Assembly: GCF_046254905.1 (NCBI RefSeq)
Contig: NZ_CP158016.1
Location: 2,046,001-2,110,000 of the forward strand
Source: Pseudaeromonas aegiceratis
GTDB taxonomy: Bacteria > Pseudomonadota > Gammaproteobacteria > Enterobacterales > Aeromonadaceae
Length of the DNA stretch: 64,000 bases
Direction of reading: 5' to 3'
The notes beneath the pieces are model-generated. The model had not been told where the DNA came from. It was given only the letters and a program-made list of their open reading frames with translations, and made no database searches. Within the stretch, counting starts at the first letter, position 1. Every line of letters begins with the position of its first letter. Made by a program: the position numbers and the translations under genes. Shown one piece after another: positions 45,500 to 54,459 of this stretch.

Positions 45500-46952
45500 G
45501 CTGGTGTTATTGCGCCCCTGGTGGCTGTTGGCCCTGCTGCCCCTGGCTCTGCTCTACTGGCAGCGCAAACGGCTGCTGGCCCGCCGCCAGGATCTGATCC
45601 GCCCCAGCCTGCTGGCCTACCTGAGCCCGGAGGCCGCCAGCCCGCGGCTGCGCCGCCGCCATCGCTGGCCCTGGTTGGCCGCCCTGCTGGCCCTGCTGGC
45701 CATGAGCGGCCCGGCCATCCAGAAGAATGACGCCCTGTATGAGCAGGAGCAGTCCTGGTACTGGCTGCTGGACGTCTCCCACTCCATGCTGGCGGACGAT
45801 CTGTCCCCCTCCCGGCTGATCCGCTCCCGCTACAAGCTGCTGGATCTGCTGGAGCGGGCCCCCACCGCCAAGGTGGGTCTCATCGCCTTTGCCGGCGATG
45901 CCTTCGTCATCAGCCCGGTGACCGACGACCACGACACCCTGCGTCACATGCTGCGGGAACTGGAGCCCGGCGTCATGCCGCAAGCCGGCTCGGATCCGGT
46001 GGCCGCCGTGCGCCTGGGGCTGCACCAGCTCAGCCAGAGCCAGACCCTGCACGGGCGTCTGCTGCTGGTCACCGACAATCTGACCGCCGCCCAGCGCCAG
46101 GCCATCGGCCAGCTGATGGCCAATCAACCCTGGCCCCTGGATCTGCTGGTGGCGGGCACGCCGCCGGGGGCGGCCATCCCCTTGAGCGATGGCCGCCTGC
46201 TGCGGGACAGCCGGGGACAGCTGGTGATTGCCAAGACGGATTACATCCAGCTGCAGCAGCTGGCCGACCAGGTGGGGGGCAGCCTGTATCGTCTCGATGG
46301 CGAGGCGTCCCAGTGGGGACGGCTGCTGCGGCCGGACGCCGGCCGGCGCCAAGGCGCCCCCATGGGGCGTCAGCAGGTGGATCTGGGCTACTGGCTGCTG
46401 TTCCCCCTCCTCGGACTGGCCTTGATGTTCCGCCGCGGCCTGCTGTGGCTGACCCTGCTGACCCTGCTGGGCCCTGGGCTGCCCAAGCCGGCACAGGCCG
46501 ACGACGGGATCGCCCTGTACCAGGCCCAGCGTTATGCCGCGGCGGCGCAACAGTTAGACGATCCCCTGTGGCGCGGAAATGCCTTTTACCGGGCGGGCAA
46601 CTACCAGGCGGCATTGGGGGCCTATGGTCTGCTGGAGGGGGCCCAGGCACGCTACAACAGTGGCAATGCCCTGGTACAGCTGGGGCGCTATCAGGAGGCC
46701 TTGAACGCCTACGATGCGGCCCTGGCCCTGGACCCCAACCAGTTTGATGCCCGCTTCAATCGGGATCTGGTGGCCAACTGGCTGGCGAAACAGCCCAGCA
46801 ACGACCGTCAGGCCCCCCAACCCGACGAGGACCCCCAGGCCCAGGACGATCCCCTCAAACTGGTGGCCGAAGCCCCGGGTAACCTGATGAAGAACCGCCT
46901 GCGCCTGCAGGCGGCCAAGCGCCCCAGTCGGCTGCAGGAGGAACCCTGGTGA
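45492..46952 (+). CDS. VWA and TPR membrane protein, BatB/BatC-like
   Basis: 486 residues. N-terminal transmembrane helices, a VWA domain (LLDVSHSMLADD MIDAS at about 93-104; KVGLIAFAGDAFVISPVTDD), a further transmembrane segment near 300-325, and a C-terminal periplasmic part with TPR repeats (RYNSGNALVQLGRYQEALNA). The family's BatB and BatC appear fused in one chain, as is common in gammaproteobacteria. It overlaps the previous gene by 8 bases. Confidence 0.9.
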   Translation: MSELVLLRPWWLLALLPLALLYWQRKRLLARRQDLIRPSLLAYLSPEAASPRLRRRHRWPWLAALLALLAMSGPAIQKNDALYEQEQSWYWLLDVSHSMLADDLSPSRLIRSRYKLLDLLERAPTAKVGLIAFAGDAFVISPVTDDHDTLRHMLRELEPGVMPQAGSDPVAAVRLGLHQLSQSQTLHGRLLLVTDNLTAAQRQAIGQLMANQPWPLDLLVAGTPPGAAIPLSDGRLLRDSRGQLVIAKTDYIQLQQLADQVGGSLYRLDGEASQWGRLLRPDAGRRQGAPMGRQQVDLGYWLLFPLLGLALMFRRGLLWLTLLTLLGPGLPKPAQADDGIALYQAQRYAAAAQQLDDPLWRGNAFYRAGNYQAALGAYGLLEGAQARYNSGNALVQLGRYQEALNAYDAALALDPNQFDARFNRDLVANWLAKQPSNDRQAPQPDEDPQAQDDPLKLVAEAPGNLMKNRLRLQAAKRPSRLQEEPW

Positions 46953-48481
46953 TCCGTTGGCGACTCCTGCTACTGCTGATGCTAAGCCTGCCGCTGCAGG
47001 CCGCTCCCCGCCTGACCCTCTCCCCCGGCCCCTACCGACAGGAGCAGAGCCTGCAGCTGACGGTGACCGCCGACGGCCAACTGCCGGCCGAAGCCCTGGA
47101 TATCAAGCCGCTGTTTGCCAGCTTCGTCATCGGCCAGTTGCGCTGGCAACAGGATGCGCAGCGGCAGACCACGCAGTGGCTCATTCCCCTGATCCCGCGC
47201 CTCAGTGGCACCGTGAGCCTGCCGGCCCTGCAGGTGGCCAACAGCATGACGGTGGCGCGCAGGCTGCAGGTCGCGCCGCCTCAGGCCGCCACCGGCTTGG
47301 CGGGGCAAGCCGCCCGGCTGCAGGGACAACTGGATCGGGACCAGGCCCTGGTGGGGCAGCCCCTCATCTATGAGGCCAGGATCTGGATGCATCCCGGGGT
47401 GCAGATGGCCAGCCTGACGGCACCCAGCCTGGAAGGCGCCAACATCTCGCTGCTGGGGGAGGATGAGCAAACCAGCCAACTGCTCAAGGGTCAGCGAATA
47501 CTGGGCCTGCTGCGCCGTTATCTGGTGGTGCCCGAGGTACCGGGCCAGACCCGGCTATACGGTGCCCAGGCCCAGGGGGAGGAGTTGGAGGACGCCAAGG
47601 GGCTGCAGCTGCGCCATCGCCCCCTGCTCTTGCAGGCGCCGGATCTGGATCTGCAGGTGACGGCCCTGCCGGCCGGCGCCCCGGAGCTGGTGGCCAACCA
47701 GGTACGCCTCACCCAACGCTGGGAACCCGCCCAAGGTCCCTATCGTCAGGGCGAGCCCATCATTCGCGTCTTGACCCTGGCGCTGGAGCAGGCCGACCCT
47801 CGGCGGCTGCCCACCCTCGCTCTGCCGCAACAAGCCGGGCTGCGCAGCTACGATGACGGCCAGCAGACCCATGTCACCCTGCAGGCCAACCAGTTGCAGA
47901 TAAAGCAGACCCTGCGCCAGGCCCTGATCCCGGTCACCGGCGGTGAACTCACCCTGCCCGCCATCGACATTCCCTGGTGGGACGCGCAACATCAGCGGCT
48001 GGAGACCACCAGCCTGCCGGCCCAGTCGTTCAATGTTCTGGTGAGCCCGGCACAAGTCAGTCCTCAACCGGCCCGGACTGCCACCACCCATTCACTCGGC
48101 TGGTTGCTTGGCCTGCTTCCCCCCCTGCTGGGCCTCTGGTTCTGGCTGCGGTACCAGCGCCGTCCCTGGCCGCGTTGGCTGGCCCTGCCCTGGCACAGCC
48201 TGGGGCTGATCCTGGTCGGCCAGCGATCAGATGCACGGCGCCAACACGCCCAATTGCTGATCTGGGCCCGCTGGCGCTGGCCGGCTACGCCGCCGACCTG
48301 CATCGAGGCGCTGCCCTGTTACCCGGCCCTGTCCGCCCAGCTGGATCCGCTGCTGGCCGCCTGCTTTGCCGCACCGCAGGGGCAACACCCCTGGCCCGCC
48401 GGGCTGACCTGGCGGTTGCTGACCTGGCATGAGCCAGCCAGCGAGCAACACGCCGGCTTCAATCCGGGCGCCCTGGACTAA
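46949..48481 (+). CDS. BatD-like protein
   Basis: 510 residues with signal peptide LLLLMLSLPLQAAP and a long periplasmic part of beta-rich BatD (oxygen tolerance) type, for example LSPGPYRQEQSLQLTVTADG. A transmembrane helix near 385-400 (HSLGWLLGLLPPLLGLWFWL) is followed by a cytoplasmic tail of about 100 residues. It overlaps the upstream gene by 4 bases and closes the operon. The cargo protein of the system is not known. Confidence 0.88.
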   Translation: MIRWRLLLLLMLSLPLQAAPRLTLSPGPYRQEQSLQLTVTADGQLPAEALDIKPLFASFVIGQLRWQQDAQRQTTQWLIPLIPRLSGTVSLPALQVANSMTVARRLQVAPPQAATGLAGQAARLQGQLDRDQALVGQPLIYEARIWMHPGVQMASLTAPSLEGANISLLGEDEQTSQLLKGQRILGLLRRYLVVPEVPGQTRLYGAQAQGEELEDAKGLQLRHRPLLLQAPDLDLQVTALPAGAPELVANQVRLTQRWEPAQGPYRQGEPIIRVLTLALEQADPRRLPTLALPQQAGLRSYDDGQQTHVTLQANQLQIKQTLRQALIPVTGGELTLPAIDIPWWDAQHQRLETTSLPAQSFNVLVSPAQVSPQPARTATTHSLGWLLGLLPPLLGLWFWLRYQRRPWPRWLALPWHSLGLILVGQRSDARRQHAQLLIWARWRWPATPPTCIEALPCYPALSAQLDPLLAACFAAPQGQHPWPAGLTWRLLTWHEPASEQHAGFNPGALD

Positions 48482-48637
48482 ATAGAATCCCTTGGCTCCC
48501 AAACAAGTACCGCCTTCACATTTTTACCCTTACAGGGCTTGATCGGTCGTTTTTTGCGCGCTGGTCTGATTTCCCAGTGGCAGGGGCCCCCGTACAATCG
48601 CGCCTCCTGTTAATGATTATCAAGTTGTGAACCATTG

Positions 48638-49894
48638 ATGCAAAACACCAAGCTTGCGACTGTTGCCCTGGCCGTTTCGGTCAGCCTGCTGACCGGTGGC
48701 GCCCAGGCCGCTGCGTTCAACCTTAACGAGCACTCAGCCTCTGGCTTGGGTCGTGCCTTTGCCGGCGAGGCGGCCATCGCGGACAATGCTGCCGTGCTGG
48801 CCCGCAATCCCGCCGCCATGACCCGCTTCGACCGTGCCGAATTCAGTGCCGCCGCCACCTATGTGTCCCCCAACGTGGACATGCAAGGCAACGGGGATGC
48901 CCTGGGCGGTCTGGTATCGTCCAGCAGCCTGGACGCCAATAATGTGGCGCCATCGGCCGTGATACCGGCGTTCTACTATATCCAGCCGATCAACGAACGC
49001 TGGGCAGTGGGGCTAGGCGTGTTCTCCAACTTCGGTCTCTCCACCAAATATGATGAGAACTATGCCGCCGGCGCCCTGGGTGGCAAGACGGAGCTGACCA
49101 CCTACAACATCAATCCCAACGTGGCCTACAGGCTCAACGAGCAGTGGAGCCTGGGGGCCGGGATCAGCGCCATTCATGCCGATGCCAGCCTGATCCGGCG
49201 TGCCGGCGCCCTCTCCTACCTCAACTCGGCCCTGTCCAGCGACACCGCCATCGTCGATCTGGAAGGGGACACCTGGGCCTGGAACTGGAACGTCGGCGTC
49301 CTGTACGAATACAACGAGGCCAACCGCTTCGGGCTGAGCTATCGCTCCGGTTCTACCTTGAAGCTCAAGGGGGAATATTCGGGTAGCACCACCGGCTTTG
49401 CCAAGGTGCCCGGCAAGCTGGATCTGGAGCTGCCGGCCATCGCCGAATTCTCCGGTTATCATCTGGTGAACCCCCAGTGGGCCCTGCATTATTCCGTGCA
49501 ATGGACCGATTGGAGCGTGCTCAAGGAGCTGCGTGCCACCAGTGATCAGTGCTCCGGCGACTGCTTCCAGAAGGATCTGGAGTTTCACGACAGCTGGCGT
49601 TATGCCATCGGTACCAGCTGGTATGTGGCGCCCCAGTGGACCCTGCGGGCCGGTCTGGCCCTGGATCGTCAGGCGGCCTACAACATCATCAGCATCCCGG
49701 ATACCGAGCGCCTCTGGTACAGCCTGGGCGCCACCTATCAGATTAACGACGATCTGAGCGTCGATCTGGGGGTGGCCTACCTGCAAGGTGACGACGCCAC
49801 CATAGACGAGAGCCTCACCACAGGGGTGGACGTCAGTTACGCCTCACAGGCCGATGCCTGGCTCTCCGCCCTGCAGCTGAACTACCGCTTCTAA
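48638..49894 (+). CDS. fadL: Long-chain fatty acid outer membrane transporter FadL
   Basis: 418 residues. A signal peptide (KLATVALAVSVSLLTGGAQA) is followed by the FadL hatch-domain signature: FNLNEHSASGLGRAFAGEAA and NAAVLARNPAAMTRF, with the NPA motif. A C-terminal 14-strand-type beta barrel ends in LNYRF, the usual outer-membrane end with a final phenylalanine. The ATG at 48638 is used. Functionally it belongs with fadIJ about 6 kb upstream, although the MoxR operon lies between. Confidence 0.92.
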   Translation: MQNTKLATVALAVSVSLLTGGAQAAAFNLNEHSASGLGRAFAGEAAIADNAAVLARNPAAMTRFDRAEFSAAATYVSPNVDMQGNGDALGGLVSSSSLDANNVAPSAVIPAFYYIQPINERWAVGLGVFSNFGLSTKYDENYAAGALGGKTELTTYNINPNVAYRLNEQWSLGAGISAIHADASLIRRAGALSYLNSALSSDTAIVDLEGDTWAWNWNVGVLYEYNEANRFGLSYRSGSTLKLKGEYSGSTTGFAKVPGKLDLELPAIAEFSGYHLVNPQWALHYSVQWTDWSVLKELRATSDQCSGDCFQKDLEFHDSWRYAIGTSWYVAPQWTLRAGLALDRQAAYNIISIPDTERLWYSLGATYQINDDLSVDLGVAYLQGDDATIDESLTTGVDVSYASQADAWLSALQLNYRF

Positions 49895-50063
49895 GCCCTT
49901 CTGACCACCGGGTTTTTCGTCCCGGTGGTCCTGTTTTTCAGATTTGTGACCCCCGCAGATTATTAGGTCAGGCGCAGTTGCAGCCCTGCGCCGCCACTGC
50001 TACTTTGCCTGCTCAGTCCCTCGGATCTGCCGTCATGGGGATCGGTTTGCGCAGTGGTCGTCT

Positions 50064-51281
50064 ATGTACTCTTTTGTTGCCCGTCAGCCCATTCTCAATC
50101 GTCAGCAACAGCCCGTTGCCTATGAACTCCTGTTCCGGCAGGGACTGGAAAATGTCTTTCCCGACATCAGCCCGGAGCAGGCCACCAACAAGCTGATCGC
50201 CGAGCAGTTCCTGGCCCAACCCATTGAGCACCTGATCGGCGACTACCCCTGCTTCATCAACTTCCCCGAGAGTCTGTTGCTACAGGGGTTGGCTGACAGC
50301 CTGCCCACCGAGAAGGTGGTGGTGGAAATCCTGGAAACCGCCATCCCGGATGCCCCCTTGCTGAGCAAGGTGAAGGAGATGAAGCAGAAGGGCTACCGCA
50401 TCGCCCTGGATGACTTCACCCTGGATCCGCTCTGGCAACCTTTCCTGCCTTATATCGATATCATCAAGTTTGACTGGCGCACCAGCACCCAGGAAGACAT
50501 CCGCCAGTTTATCGAGAGTCACAGCCATCTGAAGCTGCAATACCTGGCGGAGAAGGTGGAGGATAGGGCAGAGTTCGAGGCGGCCATGGCCATGGGCTGT
50601 CACTTCTTCCAGGGTTATTTCTTCAGCCGTCCCGAGGTGGTCCAGCAGAAGACCCTCAACGCCAGTCAGCTGACCCTGATGCGCCTGCTCAGAGAGGTAA
50701 ATAAAGAAGAGTCGGACTTTGATCGGATCGAGTCGCTGCTCAGCAGCGATGTCAGCCTCTCCTACAAGCTGCTGCGTTACGTCAACAACATGCGCTACGG
50801 CGCCGGCAAACCCATCACCTCCTTCCGCCAGGCGGCCGTGTTCCTTGGCAACCGGGAGTTACGCCGTTTCGTCTCCCTGGTGACCACCACCAGCGTCGGC
50901 GAGGATAAGAGTCCCGAGCTGTACCACATGTGCCTGGTGCGCGCCCGTTTTTGCGAGTTGCTCTCCTTGCAGCGGCCCCAGTGGACCAATCCCTCCGAGG
51001 CCTTCTTATGCGGCCTGTTCTCCCTGCTGGAGACCCTGCTGGAACAGAGTTTCGAGCATCTGTTGCAGGATGTCCCCGTTTCCGAAGCCATAGTCCAGGC
51101 CCTGGTGCACAACCGGGGCGAGCTGGCCTTCTATCTGGCGTTTATTCGGGATTACGAAGCCGCCAACTGGCCAAGGATCGCCAAGCGGGCGGAAAAGATG
51201 GGGCTGAACGAGGCGGAGGTGGCGCGCCTCTATCTAGAGGCGAACCAGTGGGCCAACCTGCTCAGTCAGCCGGAGAAATAG
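50064..51281 (+). CDS. EAL-HDOD signalling protein
   Basis: 405 residues. The N-terminal half is an EAL-type domain (FVARQPILNRQQQPVAYELLFR, then EILETAIPD, DDFTLDP, IIKFDWR), the second half an HDOD domain (LLSSDVSLSYKLLRYVNNMR). The catalytic EAL motif reads ELL, and other metal ligands are not complete, so it probably does not hydrolyse cyclic-di-GMP. YuxH-like proteins of this design act in signalling. It overlaps convergently with tdk by 20 bases. Confidence 0.9.
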   Translation: MYSFVARQPILNRQQQPVAYELLFRQGLENVFPDISPEQATNKLIAEQFLAQPIEHLIGDYPCFINFPESLLLQGLADSLPTEKVVVEILETAIPDAPLLSKVKEMKQKGYRIALDDFTLDPLWQPFLPYIDIIKFDWRTSTQEDIRQFIESHSHLKLQYLAEKVEDRAEFEAAMAMGCHFFQGYFFSRPEVVQQKTLNASQLTLMRLLREVNKEESDFDRIESLLSSDVSLSYKLLRYVNNMRYGAGKPITSFRQAAVFLGNRELRRFVSLVTTTSVGEDKSPELYHMCLVRARFCELLSLQRPQWTNPSEAFLCGLFSLLETLLEQSFEHLLQDVPVSEAIVQALVHNRGELAFYLAFIRDYEAANWPRIAKRAEKMGLNEAEVARLYLEANQWANLLSQPEK

Positions 51282-51858
51282 CCGCAGGATAGGCCTGGCC
51301 GGCCAGGAAGTGCTTGCGGCACAAGGAGACGTACCGATCCGCATCGCCGATCTCCACCTGGGCGCCCTCCCGCACCACCTGGCCCCCTTCCCCCACCCGG
51401 GCGTTCATGTGGGCCTTGTTGCCACACCAGCAGATGCTCTTTAGCTCCTCCACCTTGTCCGCCAGGCACATCAGGTGATACGCCCCTTCAAACAGCTCGC
51501 CACGAAAATCCGTCTTGAGCCCATAGGCGATCACCGGGATACGCAGTTCATCGACGATCTGCGCCAACTGGTAGACCTGGGCGCGGGTCAGGAACTGGGC
51601 CTCATCCACGATAAACACATCGGGCTGCGGCTGCCGTTCCGCCAACAGCGCGAACAAGTCGGTCTGTTCCCCAAAGACCGCCACCTTGAGCTCCAGCCCC
51701 ACCCGGGCGGTGATCACCCCCACGCCAAAGCGATCATCGATGGCCGGCGTCATGGCCAGCGGGCGCATGCCCCGCTCCAGATAGTTGAAATGTGCCTGGA
51801 TCAGCTGGGTGGACTTGCCGGAATTCATGGCGGCAAATTTATAGTGCAGGGAAGCCAT
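51262..51858 (-). CDS. tdk: Thymidine kinase
   Basis: 198 residues, phosphorylates thymidine in nucleotide salvage. P-loop AAMNSGKSTQLIQ, DNA-independent Walker B VFIVDEAQFLTRAQVYQL, lasso-type FEGAYHLMCLADKVEELKS, and zinc-binding cysteines in CWCGNKAH and the final CRKHF. Length and N-terminus MASLHYKFAAMNSGKST are normal for bacterial TK. Confidence 0.96.
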   Translation of the reverse strand: MASLHYKFAAMNSGKSTQLIQAHFNYLERGMRPLAMTPAIDDRFGVGVITARVGLELKVAVFGEQTDLFALLAERQPQPDVFIVDEAQFLTRAQVYQLAQIVDELRIPVIAYGLKTDFRGELFEGAYHLMCLADKVEELKSICWCGNKAHMNARVGEGGQVVREGAQVEIGDADRYVSLCRKHFLAGQAYPAAISPAD

Positions 51859-51904
51859 GTTGCTCCTTGTGGATGACGGGAGGCCCGCATGATGTCAAAA
51901 AAAA

Positions 51905-51929
51905 GGGCGCCCGTCAGCCGAGGGCGCCC
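51905..51929 (-). terminator. Terminator after the NhaC-family gene
   Basis: GGGCGCCC (51905-51912) and GGGCGCCC (51922-51929) can form a stem, with eight T downstream on the minus strand. Confidence 0.85.
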
Positions 51930-51947
51930 CGATTGCCACCGCCTGGC

Positions 51948-53516
51948 TTAGGCCGGTTGCAACACGGACCGGCGGCCCCACCACAGCAGGCAGGGCAACA
52001 AGGCCAGCCCTGCCACCGCCAACCCCAGCAGAGTAGAACCGCTGAAGCCCAAGGCCAGGTAGCCCAGTATGGTGGCCAGGGCGATGAGCAGCGCATAGGG
52101 CAGCTGGGTCACCACATGGTCTATGTGGTGGCAGCCGGCACCGGTGGAGGAGAGTATGGTGGTGTCCGAGATGGGGGAGCAGTGATCGCCAAACACGGAA
52201 CCGGCCAACACGGCGGAGAGCATGGGCAACAGCAGGCTGGGCTCACTGGCCATGGCCAGATCCCCCGCCAGGGGCAACATGATGCCGAAGGTGCCCCAGC
52301 TGGTGCCGGTGGAGAAGGCCATGATCCCCGCCAGCACAAACAGCATGGCGGGCAACAGGGCGACCGGCAGGCCGGACTGGGTGAGTGAGGCCAGGTACTT
52401 GCCGGTTTCCATATCGCGGATCACGGCGCCGATGGCCCAGGCCAGGACCAGGATGCGGATCGCCGGCCACATGGCCAGCAGCCCCTGCTTCAGGGCCAGG
52501 CCCCAATGCGCCAGGGGCAGGCGCAGCCGCAAGGCCAGGCCACAGGCCACCAACAGGGCGCTGGTGCCCCCCTTCATCAGGGAGAGACCCACATCGGTAT
52601 TCTCCAAGGCCTTGAGCAAGGCGAAGGCTTGCCCATCCGCCGCCAACTTGCTGGCGCCACTGTGGATCATGAAAAATACGGTGGCCAACACTAGCGTGAT
52701 GATGGGCCAGGCCAGATCCTTCACCTCTCCCCGCTCGGACTCCGGCAGCTCGGCTGAGGCGCCAGGCGGGGTCCCGCGCGAAGCGTCAAACAATTCCCCC
52801 TGGGCGGCGGCCGCTTCGTGCCGCGCCATGGTCCCCAGGTTCAGATCCCGCAGCACCACCACGGCCACCATCACCAGGGTGAAGACCGCGTACAGGTTCA
52901 TGGGGACCATGGCCACAAAGGTCGCCAGGGGGCTATGGCCGGTCAGGCCATGGGCGGCCAGGATGCCGCCGATCAGGGCTATGATATAGGCTCCCCAGGA
53001 GGAGACCGGCATCAAGACGCACACGGGCGCGGCGGTGGAGTCCAGCAGATAGGCCAGCTTGGCCCGGGAGATGGCGTGGCGATCCGTCACCGGACGGCAG
53101 ATGGTGCCCACCGCCAGGCTGTGGAAATAGTCGTCGATGAAAAACAAGAAGACCAGCAGCCCCGTCATCATCTTGGCCTGACGCCGGGTGCGGATGCGCC
53201 GCTCGGCCCACAAGGCGAAGGCACGTGTGCCGCCCGAAACCGCCATCAGGCTAATCAAACAGCCCAGCAGCAGCAGGAAACCTATGATATTCAGGTTCCA
53301 ACTGTTCCAGTCGCCGTCACTCCAGACAATATCGGTAAACTTGCCGGCCAGGTATTGCGCCGTGGCCACAGGGCCGCCGAGATTCAGCAGCAAGGCACCG
53401 GCCAGGATCCCCACTCCCAGAGAAAGCAGGACGCGTCGGGTCGTAATGGCCAAGATAACCGCCAGCAAGGGAGGCAGCAGGGAAAGAACCGAATCGGAAT
53501 ATTGGGCTAAAGCCAT
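51948..53516 (-). CDS. NhaC-family transporter, probably for lysine
   Basis: 522 residues with about 12 membrane segments. Family marks include GGTRAFALWAERRIRTRRQAKM, FFIDDYFHSLAVGTICRPVTD and STGTSWGTFGIMLPLAGDLA, then GDHCSPISDTTILSSTGAGC. The family is named for Na+/H+ antiporters, but a branch (LysW) is predicted to move lysine because it is often under a lysine riboswitch. One is present upstream at 53599-53770, so lysine transport is the best guess. The start ATG at 53516 follows AGGTGA about 8 bases upstream. Confidence 0.85.
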   Translation of the reverse strand: MALAQYSDSVLSLLPPLLAVILAITTRRVLLSLGVGILAGALLLNLGGPVATAQYLAGKFTDIVWSDGDWNSWNLNIIGFLLLLGCLISLMAVSGGTRAFALWAERRIRTRRQAKMMTGLLVFLFFIDDYFHSLAVGTICRPVTDRHAISRAKLAYLLDSTAAPVCVLMPVSSWGAYIIALIGGILAAHGLTGHSPLATFVAMVPMNLYAVFTLVMVAVVVLRDLNLGTMARHEAAAAQGELFDASRGTPPGASAELPESERGEVKDLAWPIITLVLATVFFMIHSGASKLAADGQAFALLKALENTDVGLSLMKGGTSALLVACGLALRLRLPLAHWGLALKQGLLAMWPAIRILVLAWAIGAVIRDMETGKYLASLTQSGLPVALLPAMLFVLAGIMAFSTGTSWGTFGIMLPLAGDLAMASEPSLLLPMLSAVLAGSVFGDHCSPISDTTILSSTGAGCHHIDHVVTQLPYALLIALATILGYLALGFSGSTLLGLAVAGLALLPCLLWWGRRSVLQPA

Positions 53517-53523
53517 GATCTCG

Positions 53524-53590
53524 TATCACCTATATCCAGGCGGAGATCTACAGAAGAGGGATGCAAAAGCAGCCTGCCAAGCAGGTGATA
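53524..53590 (-). promoter_or_regulatory. Shine-Dalgarno and anti-Shine-Dalgarno pair of the lysine riboswitch
   Basis: The ribosome binding site AGGTGATA (53531-53524) is exactly complementary to TATCACCT (53590-53583) just after the aptamer. This allows the riboswitch to hide the ribosome binding site. A short CCTGC-TTG-GCAGG hairpin (53585-53573) followed by four T is an alternative terminator. The anti-SD and this hairpin overlap, so they exclude one another. Confidence 0.6.
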
Positions 53591-53598
53591 TACAGGAC

Positions 53599-53770
53599 CC
53601 TTTCGGTAGCGCTCCATAGTGTTCAACTATGACAGTGCCGCTCCTATTCGAAACGGCACCAGCAGGCGATGATGATGCATACACCCACTTCGGCGTCGAC
53701 TCCTTTCCCGGGACCTCACAGGAATCACCCTCTGAACCGGTACTTTTAGGCAACGCGCCTCTACTAAAGG
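53599..53770 (-). ncRNA. Lysine riboswitch (L box)
   Basis: 172 nt in the leader of the NhaC-family gene. Hallmarks of the class appear in order on the minus strand: GTAGAGGCGCG near the 5' end, AAAGTACCGG, GGTGATTCCTGTGAGG, GACGCCGAAGTGGGTG, CACTGTCAT in the middle of the 3' half, and ATGGAGCGCTACC at the end. The closing stem pairs CCTTT (53770-53766) with AAAGG (53603-53599). Lysine binding would reduce expression of the transporter. Confidence 0.93.
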
Positions 53771-53991
53771 TAAATCGCAGCGATTCTATCTATGAACAGC
53801 GAGATGTCAAGTCAATCATACTGACAAAATAGAGTCTCATATGACACGATGATTTGAATTAACCTAAAATAATTTTAACGATTTAATATTTATATATTTT
53901 ATTCGGGACAGAACCTTGACTAATTAATATATTGTTTATAAATTTCGCTTAAAGCTCCCACCTGCAAACAACATTAATGAGAGTGTTTGTC
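53771..53991. other. AT-rich region upstream of hns and the riboswitch
   Basis: Between divergent units. The half nearest hns is very AT-rich (53820-53940), with runs such as TTTATATATTTTATT, which fits curved DNA and autoregulation by H-NS. It should hold both promoters; I cannot assign -10 and -35 boxes uniquely. Confidence 0.45.
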
Positions 53992-54402
53992 ATGTCTGAT
54001 TTTTTGAAAGTAATAATGAACATTCGTAGCCTGCGCGCTGCGGCCCGTGAAGTATCGCTGGAACAACTCGAAGAAGGGTTGGAAAAGCTCGCCGCCATCG
54101 TGGAAGAACGTCGCGAAGAAGAGGCCAGCAACCGCGAGGCCCAAGAAGAACGCAAGCGCAAAATTACCCAATACATGGACATGCTGCGCGCCGACGGCAT
54201 TGATCCAACCGAACTCAAAGAGCTGATGGGTGACATTGAAAAGCCGGCCGGCAAGCGTGCGCCCCGTCCGCCCAAATATCGCTATACCGACGAAGGCGGC
54301 CAAGAAAAAACCTGGACCGGCCAAGGCCGTCAGCCGGTTACCATTCGCAAGCACATCGAAGCCGGCGGTGTCCTGGAAGATTTTCTGATCGAAAAGAATT
54401 AA
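53992..54402 (+). CDS. hns: H-NS family nucleoid protein
   Basis: 136 residues from the ATG at 53992 (MSDFLKVIMNIRSLRAAARE). The N-terminal oligomerisation coiled coil covers about residues 1-65 (LEQLEEGLEKLAAIVEERRE). The C-terminal DNA-binding domain has the core TWTGQGRQP, the AT-hook-like QGR motif, and YRYTDEGG before it. H-NS silences AT-rich, often acquired DNA, so the CRISPR island with lower GC is a likely target. A hairpin terminator follows at 54420. Confidence 0.96.
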   Translation: MSDFLKVIMNIRSLRAAAREVSLEQLEEGLEKLAAIVEERREEEASNREAQEERKRKITQYMDMLRADGIDPTELKELMGDIEKPAGKRAPRPPKYRYTDEGGQEKTWTGQGRQPVTIRKHIEAGGVLEDFLIEKN

Positions 54403-54419
54403 TTTCTTTTATACACAGG

Positions 54420-54446
54420 AGGCCGCGGTTGCGGCCTTATTTTTTA
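54420..54446 (+). terminator. hns terminator
   Basis: AGGCCGC and GCGGCCT pair around GGTT, followed by TATTTTTT. Confidence 0.9.
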
Positions 54447-54459
54447 TAGCCTGATCGCC

